DNA of 64,000 bases. Origin: Bradyrhizobium diazoefficiens (GTDB lineage: Bacteria; Pseudomonadota; Alphaproteobacteria; Rhizobiales; Xanthobacteraceae). A program made the translations under genes and the position numbers. Where the stretch lies: contig NZ_CP067101.1 of the NCBI RefSeq assembly GCF_016616425.1, forward strand, positions 5,270,001-5,334,000. Reading direction: 5' to 3'. Position 1 is the stretch's first letter. Every line of letters begins with the position of its first letter. The notes under the pieces were generated by a model. It was not told the origin of the DNA. It saw only the letters and a list, made by a program, of their open reading frames with translations, and did not search any database. Positions 54,229 to 62,235 of the stretch are shown in pieces.

Positions 54229-55380
54229 TCAGCCCGCCAGCGCGCCGCGGACGGCAGCGATGATTCGCTCCTGATCGGCTTCGGTCAGATAGGCGTGCAT
54301 CGGCAGGCTGATGACGTCCTGCGACAGGCTCTCGCAGGCAGGCAGGCCGCCGTCGGCGACCGGATACTGCTTGTAGGCGGTCTGCTGATGCATCGACTTG
54401 CCGTAATAGATCGCGGTCGGCACGCCCTGGGCCTTCAGCGCCGCGGCAAAACCGTCGCGGTCGGTCCCCTTCGGCAGGCGGATGGTGTATTGCGCCCACA
54501 CCGAGGTGTTGCCGGGGGCCAGGCGCGGCACGGTCACAACGTTGGACAGGCCGCGCGCGTAGCGTTCCGCGACCTTGTTGCGGGCGGCGATCTCGTCGTC
54601 AAAGATCTTCAGCTTCTCGATCAGGACCGCGGCCTGCATGGTGTCGAGCCGGCCGGTCAGGCCGAGGCGGACGTTGTCGTATTTGTCGACGCCCTGCCCG
54701 TGCACGCGGATGCTGCGCAAGGTGGCCGCGAGCTGGTCGTCATCGGTGAAGATCGCGCCGCCGTCGCCGAAGCAGCCGAGCGGTTTTGCCGGGAAAAAGC
54801 TGGTTGCGGTGGCGTGCCCGAAGGTGCCGAGCTTGCGGCCCTTGTAGCTCGCGCCAAAGCCTTGAGCTGCGTCATCGAGCACGAACAGGCCCTCGGCCCT
54901 GGCGATCTCGGCGATGGCGTCGTGATCGGCGGGCTGGCCGAACAGATCGACCGGAATGACCGCGACCGGCTTGAGGCCGGCCTTGCGCGCTGTCGCAATG
55001 CCGCGCTTCAGCGACTCCGGGCTCATGTTGAAGGTCGCTTCGTCGACGTCGACATAAACAGGGGTCGCGCCGGTCCGCGCCACCGGCGATGCGGTTGCGA
55101 TAAAGGTGAAGGACGGACACAGCACGGCATCGCCGGGCCCGACATTTGTCGCCATCATGACCATCAGGATCGCGTCGGTGCCGCTGGCGCAGCCGATCAC
55201 GTGCTTGGCGCCGCTGTAGGCCGCAAGCTGCTTTTCGAGCTCGGCGACTTCAGGGCCGTTGACGAACTGGCAATGATCGAGGACGCGCTTGACCGCGGCA
55301 TCGAGCGAGGCGCCGAGCCGGCGCCGCTGCGAAGCAACGTCGATGAAGGGAATGGGGTCGGAACGCAGATGCTGGTTCAT
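54229..55380 (-). CDS. DegT/DnrJ-type sugar aminotransferase (WbpE-like)
   Basis: 383 residues from ATG 55380 (GAGAAGG upstream). PLP fold type I of the DegT/DnrJ/EryC1/StrS family: the internal aldimine lysine is in ATSFFPAKPLGCFGDGGA, with GSDTDAILMV-like CASGTDAILM and HGQGVDKYDNVRLG. Aligned families transfer an amino group to 3-keto nucleotide sugars, such as UDP-GlcNAc-3-keto-uronate (WbpE). It is 34 bases after the Gfo/Idh gene, whose oxidised product would be its substrate. Confidence 0.88.
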   Translation of the reverse strand: MNQHLRSDPIPFIDVASQRRRLGASLDAAVKRVLDHCQFVNGPEVAELEKQLAAYSGAKHVIGCASGTDAILMVMMATNVGPGDAVLCPSFTFIATASPVARTGATPVYVDVDEATFNMSPESLKRGIATARKAGLKPVAVIPVDLFGQPADHDAIAEIARAEGLFVLDDAAQGFGASYKGRKLGTFGHATATSFFPAKPLGCFGDGGAIFTDDDQLAATLRSIRVHGQGVDKYDNVRLGLTGRLDTMQAAVLIEKLKIFDDEIAARNKVAERYARGLSNVVTVPRLAPGNTSVWAQYTIRLPKGTDRDGFAAALKAQGVPTAIYYGKSMHQQTAYKQYPVADGGLPACESLSQDVISLPMHAYLTEADQERIIAAVRGALAG

Positions 55381-55414
55381 GGCGCCTTCTCGAATGGTCG
55401 GCATGGAAAAGGGA

Positions 55415-56419
55415 TCAGCCGGCGACGCGGCGCGGACCCTTGCGGGCGGGCGCCGCCGCTGCGGGACGCGAGGGCGTCTCCAGGCACTGGGTGGCGATCT
55501 CGAGGCTGGCGACGCCTTCGTCGCCGGTAACCGCCGGCGTCTCGCCGTTACGCACCGCCTTGAGGAATGCGATCAGCTCGGCGCGCAGCGGCTCGTCATG
55601 GCCGACCGGCAGATGCCGCATCGAGTAGCTGCCATCAGGCTTGAAGCCGAAACACTCGGTGACCTGGCGCGTGAGCAGGTCGCCCATCACGTATTTGCCG
55701 CGGGTCGCGACCGTGACGCTGCGCGCCTTGAACGGCGTCAGCCAGTTGGTGTTGATGTGCGCGAGCACGCCATTGGCGGTGCGGAACTGCAAAAGCGCGA
55801 TGTCTTCGCGCTCGGCAACCGCGCTCGACAGCTGCGGCTGCACCTCGACGATGTCGGATTCAGTGAACCAGCGGATCAGATCGATGTCGTGCACGGCGAG
55901 GTCGATGACGACGCCGACATTGGACATGCGCGGCGGGAACGGGCCGACGCGCGTGATCGCGATGGAAAGAATATCCTCGCCCGCGATCGCCTGCTTGACG
56001 GCGGCGACCGCCGGATTGAAGCGCTCGACGTGACCGATCATCAACGTGACGCCGGCGTTCTGCGCAGCGGCGACGATCGCGCGGCCCTCTTCGACCGTGG
56101 ACGCGATCGGCTTCTCGACCAGCACGTGGATGTTCCTGACAATGCAGGCGAGCGCGATCTCGTGATGCAGATGGGTGGGGGCTGCGATGGTGACCGCATC
56201 GACGCCTTCGGCGAGGAGCTGGTCGAGCGTCTCGAAGCTCGCGCAATTGGCAAGTTCCGTGGCGCGCGAGCGATGCGCGGGCGAAGGATCGACGACGCCG
56301 ACGAGGCTGACCCCAGGCAGGCCGCTAAGCACACGCGCATGATTGCTGCCCATCACGCCGGCGCCAATGACGCCGACGCGCAAGCCGGCGTTAGCCGGTG
56401 CAGATCCTTTGGAACTCAT
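55415..56419 (-). CDS. Gfo/Idh/MocA oxidoreductase (WbpB-like)
   Basis: 334 residues. NAD fold LRVGVIGAGVMGSNHARVLS, then the substrate motif VLVEKPIASTVEEGR, and catalytic-loop His/Asp in VGVVIDLAVHDIDLIRWF. WbpB/WlbA in this family oxidise the C-3 of UDP-2-acetamido-glucuronate. The next gene is a DegT aminotransferase, so the pair should produce a 3-amino sugar for an envelope polysaccharide. A C-terminal Ala/Pro/Arg tail (SRPAAAAPARKG) is unusual and may be flexible. Confidence 0.88.
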   Translation of the reverse strand: MSSKGSAPANAGLRVGVIGAGVMGSNHARVLSGLPGVSLVGVVDPSPAHRSRATELANCASFETLDQLLAEGVDAVTIAAPTHLHHEIALACIVRNIHVLVEKPIASTVEEGRAIVAAAQNAGVTLMIGHVERFNPAVAAVKQAIAGEDILSIAITRVGPFPPRMSNVGVVIDLAVHDIDLIRWFTESDIVEVQPQLSSAVAEREDIALLQFRTANGVLAHINTNWLTPFKARSVTVATRGKYVMGDLLTRQVTECFGFKPDGSYSMRHLPVGHDEPLRAELIAFLKAVRNGETPAVTGDEGVASLEIATQCLETPSRPAAAAPARKGPRRVAG

Positions 56420-56600
56420 CTGAGAAACCCCGATTCAACCCAAATCCCCGGCGTGCTTCTAGCACGGCCGCCACATTTGTGGCGAATGCCCGCTGAGCTG
56501 CCCGGACACGATTTGATTCAAAAAGTTACACGTTCCCCGGGCCTTAACCCGAAAAGACATCGCTCTTTCGGCCCGGGTCGCGCGATTCGGAGCTTGCTGG

Positions 56601-58019
56601 TTACGATCTTTGATAGTCGTCTTCAATCCGGATGATGTCGTCTTCCCCGAGATAGCTTCCGGTCTGGACTTCGATCAGTTCCAGCATGATTTTACCGGGG
56701 TTCTCCATGCGGTGCACCGCGCCCATCGGGATGTAGATCGACTCGTTCTCGTGCACGGTCTTCACGGTCTCGTTGACAGTCACCCGGGCGGCGCCGCGCA
56801 CCACGATCCAGTGCTCGGCACGATGATGGTGCTTCTGCAGCGACAGCCGCCCGCCCGGCTTCACCACGATGCGCTTGACCTGGTGGCGCTCGCCATTGTC
56901 GACGGATTGGTAGCTGCCCCAGGGCCGATGCACCTTGAGATGCTCCTCGGTGACCTTCGGTGCGACCGCCTTCAGCTTGGTCACCAGACGCTTCAGCCCG
57001 TTGGCATCCTTCTGGCGCGAAACCAGAACGGCATCCGCGGTTGCGACCACGACGAGATCGTCGACGCCTTCGAGCGCGACCAGCGCCTGGTCGGTGGTGA
57101 CGTTGCAGTTGCGGGAATCCTCGAACACCGCGCTGCCATGCGCCGCATTGCCTTGCGCGTCCTTCTCGGACAGCTCCCACACCGCGTGCCAGGAGCCGAC
57201 GTCGGACCAGCCGCACGACACCGGCACCACGGCGGCGCGCGAGGTCTTCTCCATCACCGCATAGTCGATCGAGATCGCCTTCGCCGAGCCGAACGCCTCG
57301 GGCTCCAGCGTGACGAAGCCGAGATCGCGGCCGGCATTCGCGACGGCGCTGCTGACGGCCTCGACGCTCGCTGCATCGACCTTGCGGTATTCGTCGAGCA
57401 GCACAGTGGCCGGAAACATGAAATTGCCGCTGTTCCAGAGATAGCCCGAATTGACGTAGTCGGATGCCTTCACCGCGTCCGGCTTCTCGACGAAGCGCGC
57501 GACTGCATGCATCTCGCCGGAGATCACCTCGCCCGGATTGATATAGCCGTATTCGGTCGCCGGCCGCTCCGGCTTGACGCCGAAGGTGACGATGCGGCCG
57601 GTGCTCGCAGCGCTGAGGCCCGCGCGGCAGGCGGCAACGAAGGCGGCGTTGTCCTGCACGACGTGATCGGCGGCGAGCGCAAGCACGATCGCTTCACTGA
57701 TGCGGTTCTGCGCGAACACCGCGCCCGCGGCGATCGCGGGGCCGGAATCGCGCCGCATCGGCTCGAGGAGCACGTCGGCCTCGACACCGATCTCGGCGAG
57801 CTGCTCCAGCACCATGAAGCGATAGGACGCATTGGTGATGACGATCGGCCGATCGAACAGCTGGGGATCGGAGACGCGCAGCAGCGTGTCCTGGAAGGTC
57901 GAGCGCGTGCCGAACAGCGGCAGGAACTGCTTCGGGCGCACCTCGCGCGAAGCCGGCCACAGCCGCGTGCCGGCGCCGCCGCACATGATCAGGGGGATTA
58001 TGCGTTTGTCCATTGTCAT
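56601..58019 (-). CDS. manC: Mannose-1-phosphate guanylyltransferase/mannose-6-phosphate isomerase
   Basis: 472 residues from ATG 58019; an ATG two codons on (58013) is as good. The nucleotidyltransferase domain opens with CGGAGTRLWPASREVRPKQFL, with AADHVV, EKPD and NSGYLWNSGNFMF. The C-terminal cupin domain has HRPWGSY and QKHHHRAEHWIVVRGAARVTV, the metal site of type II PMI. It makes GDP-mannose for polysaccharide. It is one base from the end of the upstream epimerase gene, so likely translationally coupled. Confidence 0.93.
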   Translation of the reverse strand: MTMDKRIIPLIMCGGAGTRLWPASREVRPKQFLPLFGTRSTFQDTLLRVSDPQLFDRPIVITNASYRFMVLEQLAEIGVEADVLLEPMRRDSGPAIAAGAVFAQNRISEAIVLALAADHVVQDNAAFVAACRAGLSAASTGRIVTFGVKPERPATEYGYINPGEVISGEMHAVARFVEKPDAVKASDYVNSGYLWNSGNFMFPATVLLDEYRKVDAASVEAVSSAVANAGRDLGFVTLEPEAFGSAKAISIDYAVMEKTSRAAVVPVSCGWSDVGSWHAVWELSEKDAQGNAAHGSAVFEDSRNCNVTTDQALVALEGVDDLVVVATADAVLVSRQKDANGLKRLVTKLKAVAPKVTEEHLKVHRPWGSYQSVDNGERHQVKRIVVKPGGRLSLQKHHHRAEHWIVVRGAARVTVNETVKTVHENESIYIPMGAVHRMENPGKIMLELIEVQTGSYLGEDDIIRIEDDYQRS

Positions 58020-58020
58020 C

Positions 58021-59010
58021 TCAAACCTTGAAGTAGTCCCGATACCAGGTGACAAAATTGTGGACCCCATGCTCGATCGGCGTTGACGGTGCAAAGCCGG
58101 TGTCGCGCATCAAATCCTCGACATCCGCGAACGTTTCCAGCACATCTCCCGGCTGCATCGGCAGCAATTCTTTGATCGCCGTCCGGCCCAGCTCTCGCTC
58201 CAGAAGACCGACGACGTGCATCAGTTCCTCCGGATGGTGGTTGCCGACATTGTAGAGCTTAAGCGGCGCATTTGCGGCAGCCGGATCGTCCACGGGGACC
58301 AGGTCGATCAGCTTGGATACAACGCGGGTCACGTCATCAACGTAGGTGAAGTCGCGACGCATCCTGCCATGGTTGAAGAGCCGGATCGGCTTGCCCGCCA
58401 CAATGGCGTTCGCGAACAGAAACATGGCCATGTCGGGCCGTCCCCACGGGCCGTAAATGGTAAAGAAGCGCAGGCCCGTGACCGGCAGGCGATAGAGATG
58501 GCTGTAGGACTGCGCCATCACCTCGTTCGCCTTCTTGGTCGCGGCGTAGAAGCTCACGGGATGATCGGTGCGGTCCGCAACCGCAAATGGCAGTTTTGTG
58601 TTGGCGCCGTAAACGGAGGATGACGAGGCGTAGACGAGATGACGACAGCCATTGTGGCGGCAGCCCTCGAGCACGTTGAGAAAGCCCTGGAGATTGGAAT
58701 CGGCGTAGGCGTGCGGCTGCTCGATCGAGTAGCGCACGCCGGCCTGTGCCGCGAGATGAACGACCTTGGTAAAGCGGTGTTGCGCAAACAGCGCCGCCAT
58801 CGTCGCGCGGTCGGCGAGATCGGCCTCGACGAAGCAGAAGCGGGAGCAGCCCTGCAACAGCGCCAGGCGCGCCCGCTTCAATGCCGGATCGTAATAGGCG
58901 TTGAGATTGTCGAGCCCGACGACGGACCGGCCTTCGGCCAGCAGCTGCCGGGCGACGTGAAAGCCGATGAAGCCGGCGGCTCCCGTGACCAAAATCGCCT
59001 GATCCGTCAT
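58021..59010 (-). CDS. UDP-glucuronate 4-epimerase-like SDR
   Basis: 329 residues from ATG 59010 (MTDQAILVTGAAGFIGFHVA). Extended SDR: GxxGxxG as above, SSSSVYGANTKLPF and the YxxxK catalytic pair in VSFYAATKKANE, with RFFTIYGPWGRPDMAMF. This set matches UDP-glucuronate 4-epimerase (LspL-like), giving UDP-galacturonate, a common rhizobial LPS sugar. Its stop is directly followed by manC. A longer upstream frame has no family sequence. Confidence 0.9.
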   Translation of the reverse strand: MTDQAILVTGAAGFIGFHVARQLLAEGRSVVGLDNLNAYYDPALKRARLALLQGCSRFCFVEADLADRATMAALFAQHRFTKVVHLAAQAGVRYSIEQPHAYADSNLQGFLNVLEGCRHNGCRHLVYASSSSVYGANTKLPFAVADRTDHPVSFYAATKKANEVMAQSYSHLYRLPVTGLRFFTIYGPWGRPDMAMFLFANAIVAGKPIRLFNHGRMRRDFTYVDDVTRVVSKLIDLVPVDDPAAANAPLKLYNVGNHHPEELMHVVGLLERELGRTAIKELLPMQPGDVLETFADVEDLMRDTGFAPSTPIEHGVHNFVTWYRDYFKV

Positions 59011-59240
59011 TCTGTTCCCTGGGATCCCTGGCCCGATCCTGTTTAGCCGCCACTTCGAGGTGGTCGCAATAGGCCCGCCGCGCCTCACGCCGTCCATAAC
59101 GGCTCGCCAAACGGCTCTTCATAACGGCTCTTCATAACGGCTATTGCAAGATCGGCGCCAAGACCATACCAAAGCGGCCGAATTCGGCGCCTCGCGTCGG
59201 GTTGCCTCAAATCTTCGCAAACCCAGTTCATGCGGGCGAG

Positions 59241-60200
59241 ATGCGCCGAATCCTGCTGTCGACGGCCAAAATCCTGATTTCCGCGGCGCTGCTCTATCTG
59301 GCGCTGCGCAAGGTCGATCTATCCGAACTGTTTTCGCGCTTCACCGTGACCAGCCTGTTCTGGATCGGCGTGGCGATCGCGATCACGTTCCTGCAGATCT
59401 TCGTCGGCGTGCTGCGCTGGCGCGAGATCAGCGCCGTCTGCGGTGCGCCGCTCGAGCTCGGCCGGGCCATGCGCTACAACGTGATCGGCTCTTTCTTCAA
59501 CCAGACCCTGCCATCGGCGATCGGTGGCGACGCGGTCCGGCTGTGGCTCGTCGCACGTGCCGGGGCCGGCTGGCGTGCGGCGACCTATTCGATCTTCGTC
59601 GATCGCGCGATCGGCCTGATCGCGCTCGCGGTTCTCATCGTCGCGAGCCTGCCCTGGAGCTACACCCTCATCGCCGATCCGCAGGGGCGCTCGGCGCTGC
59701 TCCTCATCGACCTCCTGGCGCTCGCCGGCGGCGTCGGCTTCCTGATCTTCGGCGCGCTGAGATGGCGCTGGCTGAAGACCTGGTGGGCCACGCATCACAT
59801 TCACGCCTGTGCCGTGATCGCGAACGGCGTGATCTTCAACCGCAGCCGCGGACCGATCATCGCAATCCTGTCGGTCCTCGTTCACGTGCTCGCCGTCGTC
59901 ATCGCCTGGTGCGTCGTGCAGTCGATCGCGGCCCCGGTTCGCTTCAGCGACGTCTTTCTGCTCGTGCCGCCCGTGATGCTGATCACGATGATGCCGATCT
60001 CGATCGCCGGCTGGGGCGTACGTGAGGCCACGATGGGCCTGGCGTTCGGCTTCGCGGGACTTGCCGCCAGCGAGGGCGTCAATGTCTCGCTGCTGTACGG
60101 CGCGGTGTTCTTCATCGTCGGTGCGTTCGGCGGCCTGGTCTGGATCCTCAGCGCGGAGAAAGCCGCGCAGGGGGCGGTGCCGATCGGAGTGCCGGAGTGA
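59241..60200 (+). CDS. YbhN/UPF0104-type membrane protein in the polysaccharide block
   Basis: 319 residues from ATG 59241 (a TTG 13 codons upstream is possible), seven to eight spans. Motifs NVIGSFFNQTLPSAIGGDAVRLWLV and the C-terminal ISIAGWGVREATMGLAFG belong to the lysylphosphatidylglycerol-synthase TM family. It overlaps the next gene by four bases (GTGA), so it is coupled to the WecA-like transferase and may act in moving or modifying a lipid-linked sugar. It is a distant paralogue of the gene at 3423. Confidence 0.87.
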   Translation: MRRILLSTAKILISAALLYLALRKVDLSELFSRFTVTSLFWIGVAIAITFLQIFVGVLRWREISAVCGAPLELGRAMRYNVIGSFFNQTLPSAIGGDAVRLWLVARAGAGWRAATYSIFVDRAIGLIALAVLIVASLPWSYTLIADPQGRSALLLIDLLALAGGVGFLIFGALRWRWLKTWWATHHIHACAVIANGVIFNRSRGPIIAILSVLVHVLAVVIAWCVVQSIAAPVRFSDVFLLVPPVMLITMMPISIAGWGVREATMGLAFGFAGLAASEGVNVSLLYGAVFFIVGAFGGLVWILSAEKAAQGAVPIGVPE

Positions 60201-61216
60201 ATCCGACCGCCGATGCGCTCGCCGCCGCGCCCTTGCTGCTTGCCATCGCGATTGCCGCGCTGATATCGGCGCTCGTTACCTGGACCAGCCGTCCGCTGCT
60301 CCAGCGCTACACGCTGGCGCGGCCGAATGCGAGATCCTCGCATCGCATACCGACCCCGCAGGGCGCCGGCATCGCGGTGATCGCTGCGACGCTGATCGTC
60401 GCCTCGGCCTGGTCGGCCGGGGTCAATGTCGCGATCCCGCCGGCGCTGGTCGCTGCAACGGTCGCGATGGCGCTGGTCGGATTTGCCGACGACATCGTGT
60501 CGCTGCCGGTGCTGGTGCGGCTGGTGCTGCAGGCGGCCGCCGTCGGTGCGGTGGTGTTCACCGCGCCCGAGACCGCGCGCATCGTGCCGGCTATGCCTCT
60601 TGCGCTGGAGCGCGGCCTCGTCCTGCTCGCAGGTGTCTGGTTCGTGAACCTCGTGAATTTCATGGACGGCCTCGACCTCATGACGGTGGCCGAAGTGGTG
60701 CCGATCACCGCGGCGCTTCTGCTGCTCGGATCGCTGGGCGATCTGTCCTGGCCGGCCGCGCTCGTCGCCACGGCGCTGTGCGGCGCCATGCTCGGCTTTG
60801 CACCGTTCAACAAACCGGTCGCAAGAGTCTTCCTGGGCGATGTCGGCAGCCTGCCGATCGGCCTTTTGCTCGGCTGGTGCCTGCTGGAGCTCGCCTGGCG
60901 CGGACAGCCCGCTGCGGCGCTGCTGCTGCCAGCCTATTACCTCGCGGATTCCACCATCACGCTGTTTCGCCGCATCATGAGGCGCGAGCCGTTCTGGTCG
61001 GCCCACCGCACGCACTTTTATCAACGTGCGACCGACAACGGGTTGACGGTCCCGCAGGTGGTCGGCGGGGTGTTCGCGCTCAATCTCTTGCTGGCATTGC
61101 TTGCCATCGTCAGCGTTCGCGCCGGTTCGGTGACGATCACGCTGATCTCGCTGTTTGCAGGCGCGACCGCGACCGCTTTGCTGCTGCGGCGCTTCGCTCG
61201 CGTTCAGGCATCCTGA
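60197..61216 (+). CDS. WecA/WbpL-like undecaprenyl-phosphate glycosyl-1-phosphate transferase
   Basis: 339 residues, about eleven spans, starting at a GTG that overlaps the upstream stop (GGAG seven bases ahead). MraY/WecA superfamily: FADDIVSLPVLVRL (first Asp pair), FVNLVNFMDGLDLMTV, and FLGDVGSLPIGLLL. It starts O-antigen or similar chains by moving a HexNAc-1-P to undecaprenyl phosphate. Its 3' end overlaps the convergent epimerase gene by 13 bases, an arrangement common with 4-keto-reductase partners. Confidence 0.88.
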   Translation: MNPTADALAAAPLLLAIAIAALISALVTWTSRPLLQRYTLARPNARSSHRIPTPQGAGIAVIAATLIVASAWSAGVNVAIPPALVAATVAMALVGFADDIVSLPVLVRLVLQAAAVGAVVFTAPETARIVPAMPLALERGLVLLAGVWFVNLVNFMDGLDLMTVAEVVPITAALLLLGSLGDLSWPAALVATALCGAMLGFAPFNKPVARVFLGDVGSLPIGLLLGWCLLELAWRGQPAAALLLPAYYLADSTITLFRRIMRREPFWSAHRTHFYQRATDNGLTVPQVVGGVFALNLLLALLAIVSVRAGSVTITLISLFAGATATALLLRRFARVQAS

Positions 61217-62151
61217 GCCGACGCCGCGAGCCGCAACCCCTCCTCGAGCGTAACCTGCGGTTGCCAGCCGGTCGCGATCGCCTTCGAGATATCAAGCTCG
61301 AGCGAGCCGATCAGGCCGTCATTCATATCCCGACGCCCCATCACGCGGAGGACCGTGCCGAGCAGGTCAGGCGGTATGCCGAACAGCCGGGCACTCTTGC
61401 CCGACGCTCTCGCCAGGCACGCGATGAATTCGGGCGTCGAGACCCGTTCCCTGTCGGCGAGCAGGAATACCTCGAAATCGCTGGTGGGGTCGGGATGACC
61501 GAGCCGGTACAGGATGAACGACGACAGGTTCTGCACGGAAAGAAAGTTGCGGCGATTGCGGATCGCCGCAAAGGGCAGCGGCAGCCCCAGCCTCACCGCG
61601 CTCGTGAGCAGCGCGAAATTGCCCTTGGCCCCCGCGCCATAGACCATCGGCGGCCGGATCACCGAGATCTTCATGTCGCACTCGCGCGCCAGCGTCCTCA
61701 AGCCCGCCTCGGCCGCCGCCTTGGACATGCCGTAGAGGCCGCGCGGCGTCGGGACGTCGTCCTCGCGGAACGGCGCCCGACCTTCATTGCTGCGTCCGTG
61801 AACGAGAACGGTGCTGATGAAGATGAAGTGGCGCACGCCGGCCGTCGCCGCGCAGCGCGCCAAATGCAGCGTGCCTGCGATGTTGACGTTGCGGTAGAGC
61901 TGGACCGCGTGCTCCTCGTTCTTGTAATGCACGCGCGCGGCGAGATGGACGACCGCGTCGACACCTGCAAGCGCAGTGTGCCAGCCCGTTTCGGGACCGA
62001 TCGATCCGATCACGACCTCGTCGCCGACGCCTTCAGGGCTGCGGACAGCGCGGCGGACCGACCATCCCTCGCGCGTGAGCGCAGGCACGATATGCCGGCC
62101 AAGAAAGCCGCTCGCCCCCGTCACCAGCGCGACTGGTTTCCGCTCGCTCAT
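61204..62151 (-). CDS. NAD-dependent epimerase/4-keto-sugar reductase-like SDR (WbpV/WbpK type)
   Basis: 315 residues. Extended SDR: VTGASGFLGRHIVPAL, FIFISTVLVHG, and the catalytic GLYGMSKAAAE (Tyr/Lys). This subgroup is usually encoded beside a WecA/WbpL-type transferase and produces the HexNAc (such as QuiNAc or FucNAc) transferred by it. The convergent overlap with the transferase gene and the nearby 4,6-dehydratase agree. Whether it epimerises or reduces cannot be settled from sequence alone. Confidence 0.85.
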   Translation of the reverse strand: MSERKPVALVTGASGFLGRHIVPALTREGWSVRRAVRSPEGVGDEVVIGSIGPETGWHTALAGVDAVVHLAARVHYKNEEHAVQLYRNVNIAGTLHLARCAATAGVRHFIFISTVLVHGRSNEGRAPFREDDVPTPRGLYGMSKAAAEAGLRTLARECDMKISVIRPPMVYGAGAKGNFALLTSAVRLGLPLPFAAIRNRRNFLSVQNLSSFILYRLGHPDPTSDFEVFLLADRERVSTPEFIACLARASGKSARLFGIPPDLLGTVLRVMGRRDMNDGLIGSLELDISKAIATGWQPQVTLEEGLRLAASAQDA

Positions 62152-62235
62152 CGGAGTGCCGCCAGAACAGCGTTGGCCAGCAATCCGCCGGACAAACCGG
62201 CACGGAAGACGACGATCTTGCCCCGAGGCTGCATG

